In this document: positions 10,501 to 22,500 of the stretch, piece by piece
Layout of the letters: each line of letters starts with the position of its first letter
How positions within the stretch are numbered: the first letter of the stretch is position 1
Assembly (NCBI GenBank): GCA_963978905.1
Contig: OZ022256.1
Coordinates: forward strand, 58,678,646 to 58,742,645
Source: Trichostrongylus colubriformis
Lineage: Eukaryota > Nematoda > Chromadorea > Rhabditida > Trichostrongylidae
Length of the DNA: 64,000 nucleotides
Direction of reading: 5' to 3'
Position numbers and translations under genes: made by a program
The notes under the pieces: generated by a model
The model's database searches: none
What the model was told of the DNA's origin: nothing
Seen by the model: only the letters and a program-made list of their open reading frames with translations

Positions 10501-13500
10501 GATCAGCTGAAACACTTTGATGTAGTCTTCAGTATCGAAATAGCAAGCGCTACTTCCTGACCTGGATGGTCGCGTCGAACCAGCGATTCAAGCCATGACC
10601 ACTGCTACCACCACCGGTGAGGATATGTTTTCCCTGCTGTATGAGATTGGTTTCGTGCGACTGTGAATCAGCATCGCTATTTTGAGCAGAAGCGCCTTTC
10701 GTCTCGTCGTCGTCCAAGCAGACGACGAACAAAGCATCACGGGCCCAAGTAAGCGAAATGCTATTCGTTTCAACTAAACAGGCATGTATTTCACATCCTT
10801 TTGATCCAAATGTCAACTCTTCGAGAAAAAATCATTCCGAAAGGCATCGTACCCACCCTCCTGCATAGCGCTCCAGAAGTGCGCCGCTCTATCACGATTA
10901 CCAACTCCTGCAGCACCAACAGCTACGGCAAGTCCTTTCCGTGCTTCAGACATCCGTAATACTTTCCGTAATTGGAAGAAAATATCGACGAACGGTAGCA
11001 GATTGCCGTCTACCCGTGTATGCACCACAAACGCCTGAAATGACGCCGTAACTTGATTCTACATATTGTCCATGAGAATTTATCTTCTCATATTCTCATA
11101 TTTATATTCACCAGGTGAGCTTCGCGATCTACATCGCGTTACAGGATAACGATGCGAAGCGGGCTGTGGGCCCAACGATGTGAAAGAAACTCCACGGCAA
11201 TGTGGTTTGGCGGCAATCAATAGATTTTACATTGGTGCTGAGGGGTAGTCCATCAACAGCCTTCACTACAAAGGCTCTCGGAGCGGTGCAGATCGTATCG
11301 ATATGCGTGCAATAAGCTCTATAGAGTGTAAGCCTCTGCAATTGTGTCTATCCACTGGTGTGGTACCTCACATTGCCCGGCTCTTCGTACGAAAACCGAC
11401 GATTACGACCCATGGCACATAATGCTGCAGTTTTTCAACTGCTGCGACTGTCATTAAATGGGATTCCATTACTTGTTTTCAGCTGTTCGCTTAGTGATCC
11501 ATGATTTTGATCGATGTCGACCATTAGGACTTCATCAAAGTTCTGCAACGGTGTCACCTACTGGTGTGGCTCGCTGATCATTTTCCAGAGGTTTATCTTC
11601 TATAAGGGTATTCACTCAGTGGTATGGTCCATAGGCGGTTTCCATCCTTTCGCATAAATACGGTTTTTTTTCAATCAATATCCTGATGACGCTCCGTCTT
11701 CCGTGATCAGTTGAAATTTTTGTCACTCTGGCAGCTTCGAATTACTTCAGCATTCTTCGGCGCTCTAGACCGATTTGTAGCGATGTTATATTTTCATGAG
11801 TGAGCACGATATTGTTGATTGCACGTTCCGCCCATTGTAGACGGGCCTCCACCTAATCCAATAACGTGCAACACCGCCTAGACATCGTTGATCTCCGTCG
11901 GTTTTTTCGCAGTCTCTGGGCTGCTCCTGAGACAACTTACAAACGTTCATCGTAAACACCACCTAAGCGGAGCGTGCTCCGCCAACTGAAGGCGGGTAGT
12001 ACTCATCTGCTACAAATACCCTAAACTCATTTTGGCCTACCTTTTCCCTACTCCTGTGTTTTTTGGAAGGAATTACAGCAAATTATGATTTTGCATCTAA
12101 ACACCGAACGTTTCAACGCACGCCACGCTCACAGTGGGGAGTCTGATATGATCCATATGCTACTCGTTCATTTAGCATTCAGTTAGCAAGACCCACTCAA
12201 GCTCAACTTGACCTACTTCTCCGCTTGTTCTTCAGGTAGTACTGTGTTTTGGGTGCACAGACACAACATGACAGACATACCAAACTCCTGGTGCACATAT
12301 AGGTCATGATGATTTTTCATCTGCTTCATACACCCTTCACTCATCGCCCACCTTATTCCGACTCCTGGGCGCTTTTGGAACAAATTAAAGAATTTTGCAT
12401 TTAAACACCGAACATTTTAACGCAGGCCCCGTCCACGTCCACAATGGGCGGAGTCTGACATGGTCCAGTAAAGTAGTGTGCAGTAAAGACACGACTGATA
12501 TCTTAAATCAACGATATCGATAACTTAGGCTCCGTCTAGTGGTTATTTGGCATTATTTATGCCACTTGAGCTGTTACACATTACTTCGGTTTTTACCCGG
12601 TTCCTAGATCGCTTTAGAGAGGAATTATGTTTCATGAAAGGATACGATTTTGATTGCTTGCTCCGCGCAATGTGGGCGGTCGCCGCTCAATTCAGATATG
12701 TTGAACACAGCTCAGATCTCGCTGACCTCCATCGATTTTTCCACAATCTCTACACTGCTCTGGAGCCAGGTTATAAACATTTGTGGTTAGCATCGCCCAC
12801 TTTGAGCCCGCTCAGCCCATTAAAGGTGGGTCTCCCACAAATGCTACATATACGTGGATCTTATCTTGGTTCACCTTCTCCCGATGTCTGGGCAATTTTG
12901 AGACGAATTACAGAATTTCGGCACTGTTCCGAGGACAATGCAGCACACGCCCCGCCTCCTGTGTGCGGAGTCCGTGTGCGCTCTGTACATTTGGACCATG
13001 CCCCATCCAACCCAAACTTGACGTGACCTCCTCCACTTGTTTTTCTGGTAGAACCAAAGAGTGAGCGGACAGACACACAAAAGTACAAACACACAAAACT
13101 CCTGGTTTATATATAGGGTATGATAGGTTGAGACTGGGAGATTTCAACTTTTTGGGCACTCACTCAATGGTATTTTTGATAAGCCGTTATCAGCCTTACT
13201 CTCAAAAACCAATATTTTCAACCAATATCCCAGCTTGGGCACCGTCTACCTTTTTGATTTGATATCTTTTTGTCACGGTTGAACATTGTTCAGCTTTTAC
13301 CCAGTCCACAGACCGCTATGTAGAGGAAGAATAATTTCTCGTGAGTGAACACGACTTCATCTATTGCATGCTTCGCTCCCGAAGGCGGGTCTCTCTTGCC
13401 TGCGACAAACACATAAACTCGCCTTCATCCCCTTCCCTTTTTGGCGACGTCCGGGCTCTTTTGGAACGACTTATAGGATTCTCCACATAAACACCGATTA

Positions 13501-16500
13501 ATTCAACGCACGTCCTCCCTATGTGGACGGAGGATTTTCGCATGGTCGATGTGCGCTCTTTACATCTCCTATTACCATGACTCACCCAACCCAAATCGAT
13601 CCACCCCTCCGTGAACAGAAAAACAAAATAACAGACAAACCAATTTCCTGATTTAAATATAGGTGATGATGAAAGGTTATGTTTTCTAGACTGCTCTGTA
13701 GCCGAGTTATAAAGTTAGTCGTGGTGAGCACCGCCTATTTTGAGCACGCTCCGTCCGCTGTAGGCGGGCTCCTTATCTACACAGATACAGACTCCTTCAC
13801 CTCGCCCTTACCCAAAATTTCTCGACGATCGGATTCTTTTGAAACGATATATAGAATTTTAGGCCCTTCCGCAAAGAGTTGGGGATGCATCCCCCCATGA
13901 ACTAATCCTAGAGGGAGGAAGGAATCCTCTTTCCTACTAAGCCTCAGGCAAAAAATGCGCCCCAATGTGCAGATTTACCCCTCAGGATCACTCCGAGATG
14001 TCTAGATAAGCAGCGTTTTGTGAGATGTCCGTCCGTCATTGCGAAGGCACCAATTTTGCACCCAAACACCGATCATTTTGACCGCAGACCCCACCCACCG
14101 TAGGCGTGATCCCACATAGTCCATATGCACTCGGCAAACTTCTACCATGTCGTACCTGACCCACACTTGAACCGCATTCCCCGCTTGTTTTTCAGGCGGT
14201 ACTGAATTTCAGACAGGCAGACATACAAAATGACAGACGCAGCAAACTCCTTATTTATAAATAGGGTATGACAGATTCTGATGACGATATGCTTACTACA
14301 GCTGCGACCTCGCTTCGCCTTCTGTAGGTGGCCCTCTATTGATTGCTACACACCCTGCACCCGACTTTACTCACTTTTCCTGATGTTAAAGCAATCTCGA
14401 GACGAATTATGGAATTTCACACCCACACACTGACCATTCTGACGCAAGCCCCGCCCACAGTAGGCGAAGTCACACATTGCACATGTGCGCTCAGTACATC
14501 TCGAAGCATGCCCCAACCAACCTAAGCTTGACCTGACCTCCCCCACTGCCTTTTTGGCAAAAACGGGAATCGAGCCAAACTCCTGGTTTGTATAGGGTAT
14601 TACTGATCGCTGATGCATGATGTTGTAGAATTTCAACTTTATGAAGGCCCTTAATCAGTAGTATGGTCCAGAAGCCGTTTCCAGCGTTCTTCACAAAAAC
14701 CGATATTTTCAATCAATATCGATGGATTCAATCAATATCGACAACGTCGATGTACACTCTGTACAACCCCTACCATGTCCCGTCCGACCCACACATGACT
14801 CGACCTTTCCTGCTAATTTCTGAGGTTATGTCGAGTTGCGGGTGGACAGACAGACCAACAACGTTACAAACACACTAAACCCCTGGTTTATATATAGGGT
14901 ACGATATACTGTCTTATTCTCTTACTTTTCATGTGCTACTGCAGTTGAAGGGGGGCACTCATTGGGGGCTGTTATCTATGACTCGCAACCGTTCTACAAT
15001 CATCACTTTGGGTACTCGAGTGTAAATTTTTACCTAACCTTACTTTGTGGGAGTAGAGGTTTCCCGCTGAACGAAGACTTAGGCTAGAAACCCAGGCAAG
15101 AATAGCGCCGGACGCCGAATTCAGTGAAGTGCCCCCCCCCTCCATACTACATTAGCACCATTTCTCATATTTAAATATCTCAATCCTTATATTTACAGTG
15201 AAAATTTTCATATTCTCATAATATTTGCAGTGAAAGATGCGTTCAGACTGTTGATCACCCTGCCTCTAGAAAGCCAAGCAGTTTATCTCTAGAATTCTCC
15301 AGCTTTTCTTTTCTTGCAACCTCGGCATTCTTAGTTGCAAGTTGTTTAATTAGTTTGTGCCTTTCAAGGTTGATTGGTGGAACATTTGTCGAAACGGCCT
15401 AACGTTTCGACTGAATCGTCGCCTTCGGAGGCCTGAACGTGGTACAAGGTTCACATTTATAACTGTAAATCCACCAAGCGCCTCATCTTCCACTAATCAA
15501 TCTCGAAAGGCACAAACTAATTTAACAACTTACAATTATCTGTAGAATGGCTAATTGAATGGTGCTAATGTAGTTGGGGGAAGCCACTACACTGCGCTCG
15601 ACGTTCGGCTGAGCTTATAGCCGAAGCTTCCCCTGAGGGAAACTCCTATCTCACTGATTAAGGATCAGGTAAAAGATGCACCTTAGAGTACAAACAGATG
15701 GCTGTAAGAAGATACTAGGTGAGCAGGTGAGATCCGACAGCACGAAAGTGAGTGTCTTTACCCACTTCCTTACCTCCAAACTACATTAGAAGCATAGAAT
15801 GCCGTACCTGATTCCTAGACATGACGAGGATATGCTCATTTTCAGTGTTTCGCTTCGGTTTCAAAAGAAGCAAATCTTCATTAGTAGAGGGTTGCCTAAA
15901 ATATCTTCACTTCCGTGGGCGTATCACATTCATCTGGGGAAAGCGTTTCGTACCTGTAGCATCCCAGGATTCTGTCATACTGTTGCATGCACATATAAGT
16001 TTTGAGTTTCCCTGTTGATACCTCTCGCTCCAATTGTTTTCTGAAACTTAGCCATGGAGCGAAGGTACCCCAAATCATGTGACCACACCAACATTGAGTT
16101 CTGCGTTAAGATGCCTAATTTAGGGAGAAGAGAAATGTTGAGGCGAACTACAGGAAAGCCAACTTCAGCATGATTTGTTCCTATTTAGACTCTGTTGACT
16201 GGTATGGATAGTTTACCGGCCTTAATGTTAACGACGTGTATGAATTACTATGGTTTGTCATAAAAGAATGACAGGTATGTCCCTTTGCGTAGGATCAGGA
16301 GTAGTGGTGCACTTCCACCCTTTCTCCAATTGCTTTTTGACAAGAAAGTTAAAGCATACAAGACGGCAGTATTGTGAAAATTACCAGAAGACTGGTGCTT
16401 ATATAAAAGAAAAGTTGTCGTTAGATTCGAGAAAAAGATGTATAAATACCACTGCCACGTCGAAAAGAAAATAGTTGAAGAGGGGAGTAAACTGGCCCTT

Positions 16501-19500
16501 TTCAGATATATATCAGCTCTAAAAATTCTCTATAGTAAAGATACCAGTCTTATGTAAACCATATGGGTCCGTGGTGATATCAGATACTGATAAAGCTGAA
16601 CTGTTTGCGGATGTGTTGAAGCAAGTTTTGATCAATAATAAGGATCATGTAGAAGTTTGCCACGAGCTCTGTGACTCTTTTCCTCAAATACAAGACTCTC
16701 TATGTTAGTGAACAAGAAATTTTCAAGCCTCTTTCCGGGTGGAAGAGTGGCCTCTTGTTAACTCCCTTGGTATTTCAACTATTTTATTGAAAAGATTTTG
16801 CCATCGATCGTCAGCCGGCTACGGTACATCTTCAATTTAGATTTCCGGGCTGAAATTCCAGAAGAGTAGAAGCATTCTTTCGTTACTCCGATCGCGAAAA
16901 AGCCCCCATTCGCTATATCAAACAACTACGGGCCGATTAGTATCACCTCCATATTTTGCAGAGTTTTCGAAAAGGATGTAAGAAGAGTATTACTCGAGCA
17001 TTTGGAAAACAATAAGATTTTGTCGAGCTCTCAACATGGTTTCAGGAAAGACAGGTCAACAGGATCTCAAATGCTGGAACCTTTGAATGATTGGAAAGCG
17101 TCCCTAGATGATAGGAGTGATGTGGATGTAGTGCACATTGACTTTCTAAAAATTTGACAAAGTTAATTATAGGAATCTTATATGAAAGCTCAGGCATATT
17201 GGTGTACATGAAAGAATAGTTTTGTGGGTTGAGTCCTTTCTTCAAGGGCTTACGTCCCAAGTACGAATAAATGGTTCATATTTCAGGGTCAGAGCCGCAC
17301 CAAGCGGAGTTCCACAGAGCGGTGTCCTTCTGTTTTGTATTTACTCTTATGAGCTTTCTGAGATCACAGAAGAGATTGGAGTCTCCTGTAAAGTTTTTGC
17401 TGATGATGTTAAAATTTACAAGACCGTAACCGCGGAAAATGATGGAAGAATTATACACGAGGCTATTGATGCTGTTGTCAAATGGTCTAAAATGTGGACG
17501 ATCCCCTTAGTTTATGATAAAGCGTCGGTTCTCCATTTTGGAAGCTCTCGGATTAACTCTAATTATTTCACTGATGCTTCCAACTTGAAGAAGTCAAAGC
17601 AGTGAGGGACCTAGGAATCATTGTCGATCATGGACTGTCATTTGACTCGCACTACACGACGGTAGATAATAAAGCTAAAAAAAGACTTTTCAGTTACTGC
17701 GAAGCCTGCACACGAGAGATCTTTGTTGCTCATCAGAGCTTACAAGGCTTATGTTCGTCATATTCTTGAGTATGGAACTACAGTTTTCTTTCCACACAAT
17801 AAGAAAGCTAGGTCTAGTATTTAGTATTTAGTATTTATTACACAAGCGAACTTGTGTGAACAAACTCAGAGCAAGCATACAAAAAAAACAAAAAAAAACA
17901 ACTTCAGCAGCTACAACGAACAGAATTGTCAAAGATTAAAAAAAGAAAGGAAGTGTGTATGGAGACCTAAGCGTAGTACTCGTGCATCTTTCTCTTCAAC
18001 GCGCTACGCTACTAGCCAGCGGATACTTTTTGCTAAACTTAGCGAATTCAGAAAAAGCCCGCACAGTGAGGAACTTGGCTCTAATGGACGACCTAGCCCT
18101 AGGGAGGAATGGTTTCAGATTCTGTCCTCCAGTAATAGACGGTAGAAGGGTGAAAGATCCTTGCATATCCCTGTGATTATTTTGAACGCAGTCAGAATAT
18201 CGAATTTCTTTCGCCTGCACTGAAGAGACTCCAGGCCTAGCATTTTATTTCTAACGACTCCCCTTGGTATGGCGTTGTAATTAAAACCTAAGGCCCTAAT
18301 CAGTACCTTTCTGGTAAAACTATTTTGAATTGATTTTAATCTCAAGGTAGACTTTTTGCTCTGCGACTCCTAAGCAGTTGGAAGAGTCTGGATTTCGCTT
18401 TGTTGGCAATGTAACTACAATGGGAATCGAAGCGGAGATTTCTATCAACCATAAAACCCAAGTCTTTAACTTCGTCAACTCTACTGAGCTCGACGTCACC
18501 GATGTGGTGATTGCAACCGGGCTGACTTCTACCTAAATGCAGAACTAAAGTCTTTTCGGATGATAACGGTAGCTCCCACATTGCGGACCAGTCTAGGACC
18601 GCATTAATGGCTCTTTGAATCAGTGAAAAATCTGTTTCTGTTCTTGATGCTCTGTAGATTTTTACATCATCGGCAAAAACTTTGCATTTAACGCCTACTT
18701 GCCCTACCACTCGTGGAAGGTCGTAAGTGTAAATAGAGAACAATACGGGTGATAAGACACTGCCTTGCGAAACCCCGCTCGGGCATTCCCTGACCGTGGA
18801 AAAACTGTTCCTAAATGACCGTAAATGAACGCAACGCAGAAATGATTCAATTCACGCTACAATCCTTGGATGTATGCCAACATGGTTCAACTTAATCAAG
18901 AGTTTGGAATGGTTGACGCGATCAGAAGCTTTAGCAAAATCAAAATAAATCACGTATACATTTTTTTTCTCATCCAAGGCGGCTGTCCATTCATTTAGGG
19001 CTTCGAGCATATGTGAAACTGTTGACCTTGCGCTCCTAAACCCATGTTGGCAAGCCGGCAATATTCTGTACTTTTCCAGATGGTCGACAATAACCCTTTT
19101 CATCACTTTTTCGAACACTCTGCGGAAAACTGACGTAATACTGACTGGTCTATAATTGCTTGGATTGTCATGTGGGGGCTTCTTGAGAATGGGAGTTACG
19201 AAAGAAATTTTCCGTCTCCGAGGAACTTCAGCCGCTGGTCCCCACCGAAAGTGTAGGTGCCCTCAAAGGAATCAGCAAAACACTGTGCCTTATCGAATTC
19301 AGTAACTACTCGCCCCCCGTTGGGTTTTACCAGGCACCCTCTCTTTGGACTTGCATTTGGACGAAATGTATTTAAATAGTGCGGACTTATTGTTACTTTC
19401 TATAATTCTCTTCTCGACTGAACTGCAATGCTTATACATCTTACTCTCGAACCGTTTTGCCATTAGTTTATAAAATTCCCAATCGCCGGATGTGTTTGTT

Positions 19501-22500
19501 AAGACCGCTTTCTTGTATGCTCCAACCTTCTTTTCGAAAAGGGAATGAAGGAACAAGGGGATTTGCGCCTTGCAGAGCCTAACCTTCTTGGCTGGGACAA
19601 ATCGATCAATACATTGTTGGAGGATGAAAAGGAACATTTCGTACATGTCGTTCACATTCAGCGAGTGAAAAGATCCATACCAGTCAACCGATTCCAAAAA
19701 GTATACGATTTTCCCGATGTCAGCATTCTTAAAGTCGCGCTTAACGACAACGTAGTTATCAGTTCTATGAGGTGGCAAGAAAAATTCTATGCTAGCGTTG
19801 TCGCTCGTACCCAGTGGAGAATCAATCGATACTCTGGAAACAAAAGCCTTCACATCACAAGATAGCAGATCCAGAATCTTACCATCTCTGGTCCCTGTGG
19901 ACACAAACTGATGGAATCCATGATTTGTTATCATGTACATAAATTTCTGGCAAACCCCTCCATACTGATAGTCGGAGATGGACCAGTTTATATTCGGGAA
20001 ATTGAAGTCTCCACTAAGCAGGCAAACCTTTGTGTCAACACGGAGGTCGCTTATACATTTGATGAGCTTCTCAGACTCTTCACTTGTGCAACTAGGGGCT
20101 CTATAACAGAGAACCAGCCTCCAGTTGACATCCCCTATACAGGAGTCAACCGCAACTATTTCGTATCCGCCAGATATCGACCCACTGAAAACTAGACTGG
20201 GGCAAAAGATAAGCTTAATCAAGATTGCCACACCCCCACCCTTTTTCCGTTCCGGTTACACTTGAATATCTCATAATCAGAAGTTAGGTCCCCGAACAGG
20301 GAGGAGATTTGCGATCTACTTTTTAACCATGTCCCAGCAAGAGCAATTATTCCATAGTCGGATTTAGAAAGAAGGAATGTAAGAGAATGAATTTTTTGAC
20401 TAGTGAGCGTATATTGGTCAAAAGACACCTTGTACCACGTCGAGGCCTCCAAGGAATTGCTGAGAAAGATTGACATCTGTCTTTGAGAGGCTGGTTGAAG
20501 AACCGCGGAATCTCCGCTAGTTTCCCACATTCACTGAGACATTACTAGGAGATCAAGTGACAGTACAGTCATTTGACGAAAGCGGCGGTAGGGCGTTAAC
20601 AGCATCAGAATCATGATTAACATCATCACCGCGAGAGCGAGACATTTGGCTCTCACGTCTCCTCACCCTTTCTTCCAGAGTCAGTGATTCCCTGAAGAGT
20701 ACACCTCGTTCCGGAACGGTGCGGAGGCGGGAAGCCCTTCTGACAGCAATCCGTTGCTAAAACGAACAGGGAAGAACAACTTTGATCAATCTACTCTTGC
20801 CACTAAACCATTTACCGAGTCTATAAACCGCGACTGGGTAACAATCAACATTTAGATGAGATAAAACATTTAGAACACTCTGGTAATCATATTGTATCCT
20901 ATCGAAAGAGTTAGCGTCACGAATCTCGGGGACACCACTTATCACGATCAATCGCCTTCTTTCGATCTCTTCATAAGACACGGCTCTAGCGGGAGTAGAA
21001 TCACTTCCAGGAGGGTGAGAAGTCTCTTTTTGTACGAGCGCGCGTGAACGATCTTTCAATTCATTATTTTCTTTCTTTAAGTCATTGGAAGCCTCTAGTC
21101 GCTTACGTAAAGCAGCATTCTCTCCGACGATGGCGCTCAGCTGCGTTGAGATAGACAATAACCACTTTTTGACACAATCTGGCACTGCTTTGGAGTCGCT
21201 GACCTGCTTCACGATATCAACGAAATCCGGGGATAGCGAAGGACCATCCGGCCTTACCACTCTTGGGCGCTTCCCACTCTTAATTAAATGTGAAATTGGC
21301 GTCTCCATTACACGGGGAACGACTCGATTGATCGTTAGCGGCGAAAAACCGACGTAATCGAAACTTCACCTGACTTGGTCGCAAATAAGACACCAAATCT
21401 TCAGCTCCCTTGCGACAAGGAGCTACGCAGATCCCAAGGATAGAAAGCAGGGAGCTGGAACAGAAGTAGAAGTACTAGTAGCCGAATACGGAAGTAGGAC
21501 AGAGATGGCTGGACAGTCGCTCAAAACACAGCATCATGCGGGCAGTACACAAGCATGAAAATTGTAGTTCTAGACTGGAAGCGCTTCAGAATAGTTTTAC
21601 AAGGAAAGTTTTTACCAGGGCACAGGGATTCGGTTATAGTGCTTTCCCCAGAGGATTAGTTAGAAATAAGATTCTGGAAACTGATTCACTTCTTCGTAGG
21701 AGGAAGGTTCAAGACCTAGTATGATGTTCGAAATACCCTCGGCGTCTATGGTAGACTTGGGGGAGCTCCTAACCTCTGGCCATCCTTCTTTCGTGGTGAC
21801 AAGTTCAAACTCCTTTTTTCAAGGTCTAAGTTTAATGTCAGAGCCAAGTTCTTTGTTGGGCGCGCTGCTTTGGAATTTGGGAAATTTGCCAAAAGATATA
21901 GCTTGCCTGAGAGTCTAGTTCAGTTCAAAAAGCATTGCGCAAATACTTTACATGAGGGCTGCTTCAGATTACTTCAGTTCGGGCCTGACACTGAGGCAGA
22001 TGGAAAGTAGGCTTCTCCATGCTGTTTGTTTTTTTCTACATATTACAGTCTATTTGCTTTGTTCAGCATCCTCGTTACAGAATTTGTAGCTGCTTTTGTT
22101 CCTCGGGTTATGAAGTTCGTTTGGTGTTTTAGTTCTTGACGTTCCATGTACCCCATTGTACATGCTATAAATTATGAATAGTTTCTTTTACAACCACTCC
22201 CTGCATTCAGTAGTTTCTAAAGAAATTGGAAAATGGAGCTTAGAAGTCGTTCTGAGTCCCTCTAATTTGAGTCGAGTTAATTATAATTCAAATCCCTAAT
22301 CTATTTCAATTTATTGTACTAGTTTTATTTTGTCCTATTTTATTTTATTTTATTTTATTTATCATACTAATTTATTATAGTCTCTAATTTGAGTTCTAAT
22401 CTAAGTCGTTAAAATTCAGTGAAATACTCACGTGTCAATTTTGTTTTTGCACTCTACGAATCCTTTGATCAGAAGTGCTGTGTACCTGGAGATAAAGAGA

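Larger units (their letters stand above)
497..13075. repeat. Copy A of a large duplicated segment
   Basis: This block is collinear with 47373-64000, through both exons and introns of choline acetyltransferase. The left boundary is at about 497, where both copies read aggagaatgggaacta and the sequences to the left are unrelated. The right boundary of the match is set by the window end in copy B. The exons are very similar, and introns and embedded transposons are also alignable, so duplication postdates most of the repeats. Differences are mainly transposon insertions and indels: a palindrome at 4665-5815 and an insertion near 2318-2880 in this copy. Confidence 0.93.
17818..21568 (-). mobile_element. 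CR1-type non-LTR retrotransposon, nearly full length
   Basis: The element lies between two TCTAG direct repeats (17813-17817 and 21569-21573) and splits an older CR1 copy. Reading leftward, ORF1 (21308-20757) has a coiled-coil region and an RRM-like end. ORF2 then carries an APE endonuclease ([13 protein letters not shown], then [12 protein letters not shown]), and reverse transcriptase blocks with [11 protein letters not shown] and FADDVKIY. The 3' end is an ATTTAGT-type short tandem repeat, as in CR1/L2 clades. ORF2 is broken into at least four frames, so the copy is inactive. The endonuclease reads SDN where SDH is usual. Confidence 0.88.

Noticed and set aside
10790..10820. Frameshift in cha-1 exon 6/7 in both copies
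   Set aside because: It is resolved by a short GT-AG intron of 44 bp in A and 43 bp in B.
19545..20195. Plus-strand frames over the CR1 element
   Set aside because: They are shadows of the minus-strand endonuclease frame.
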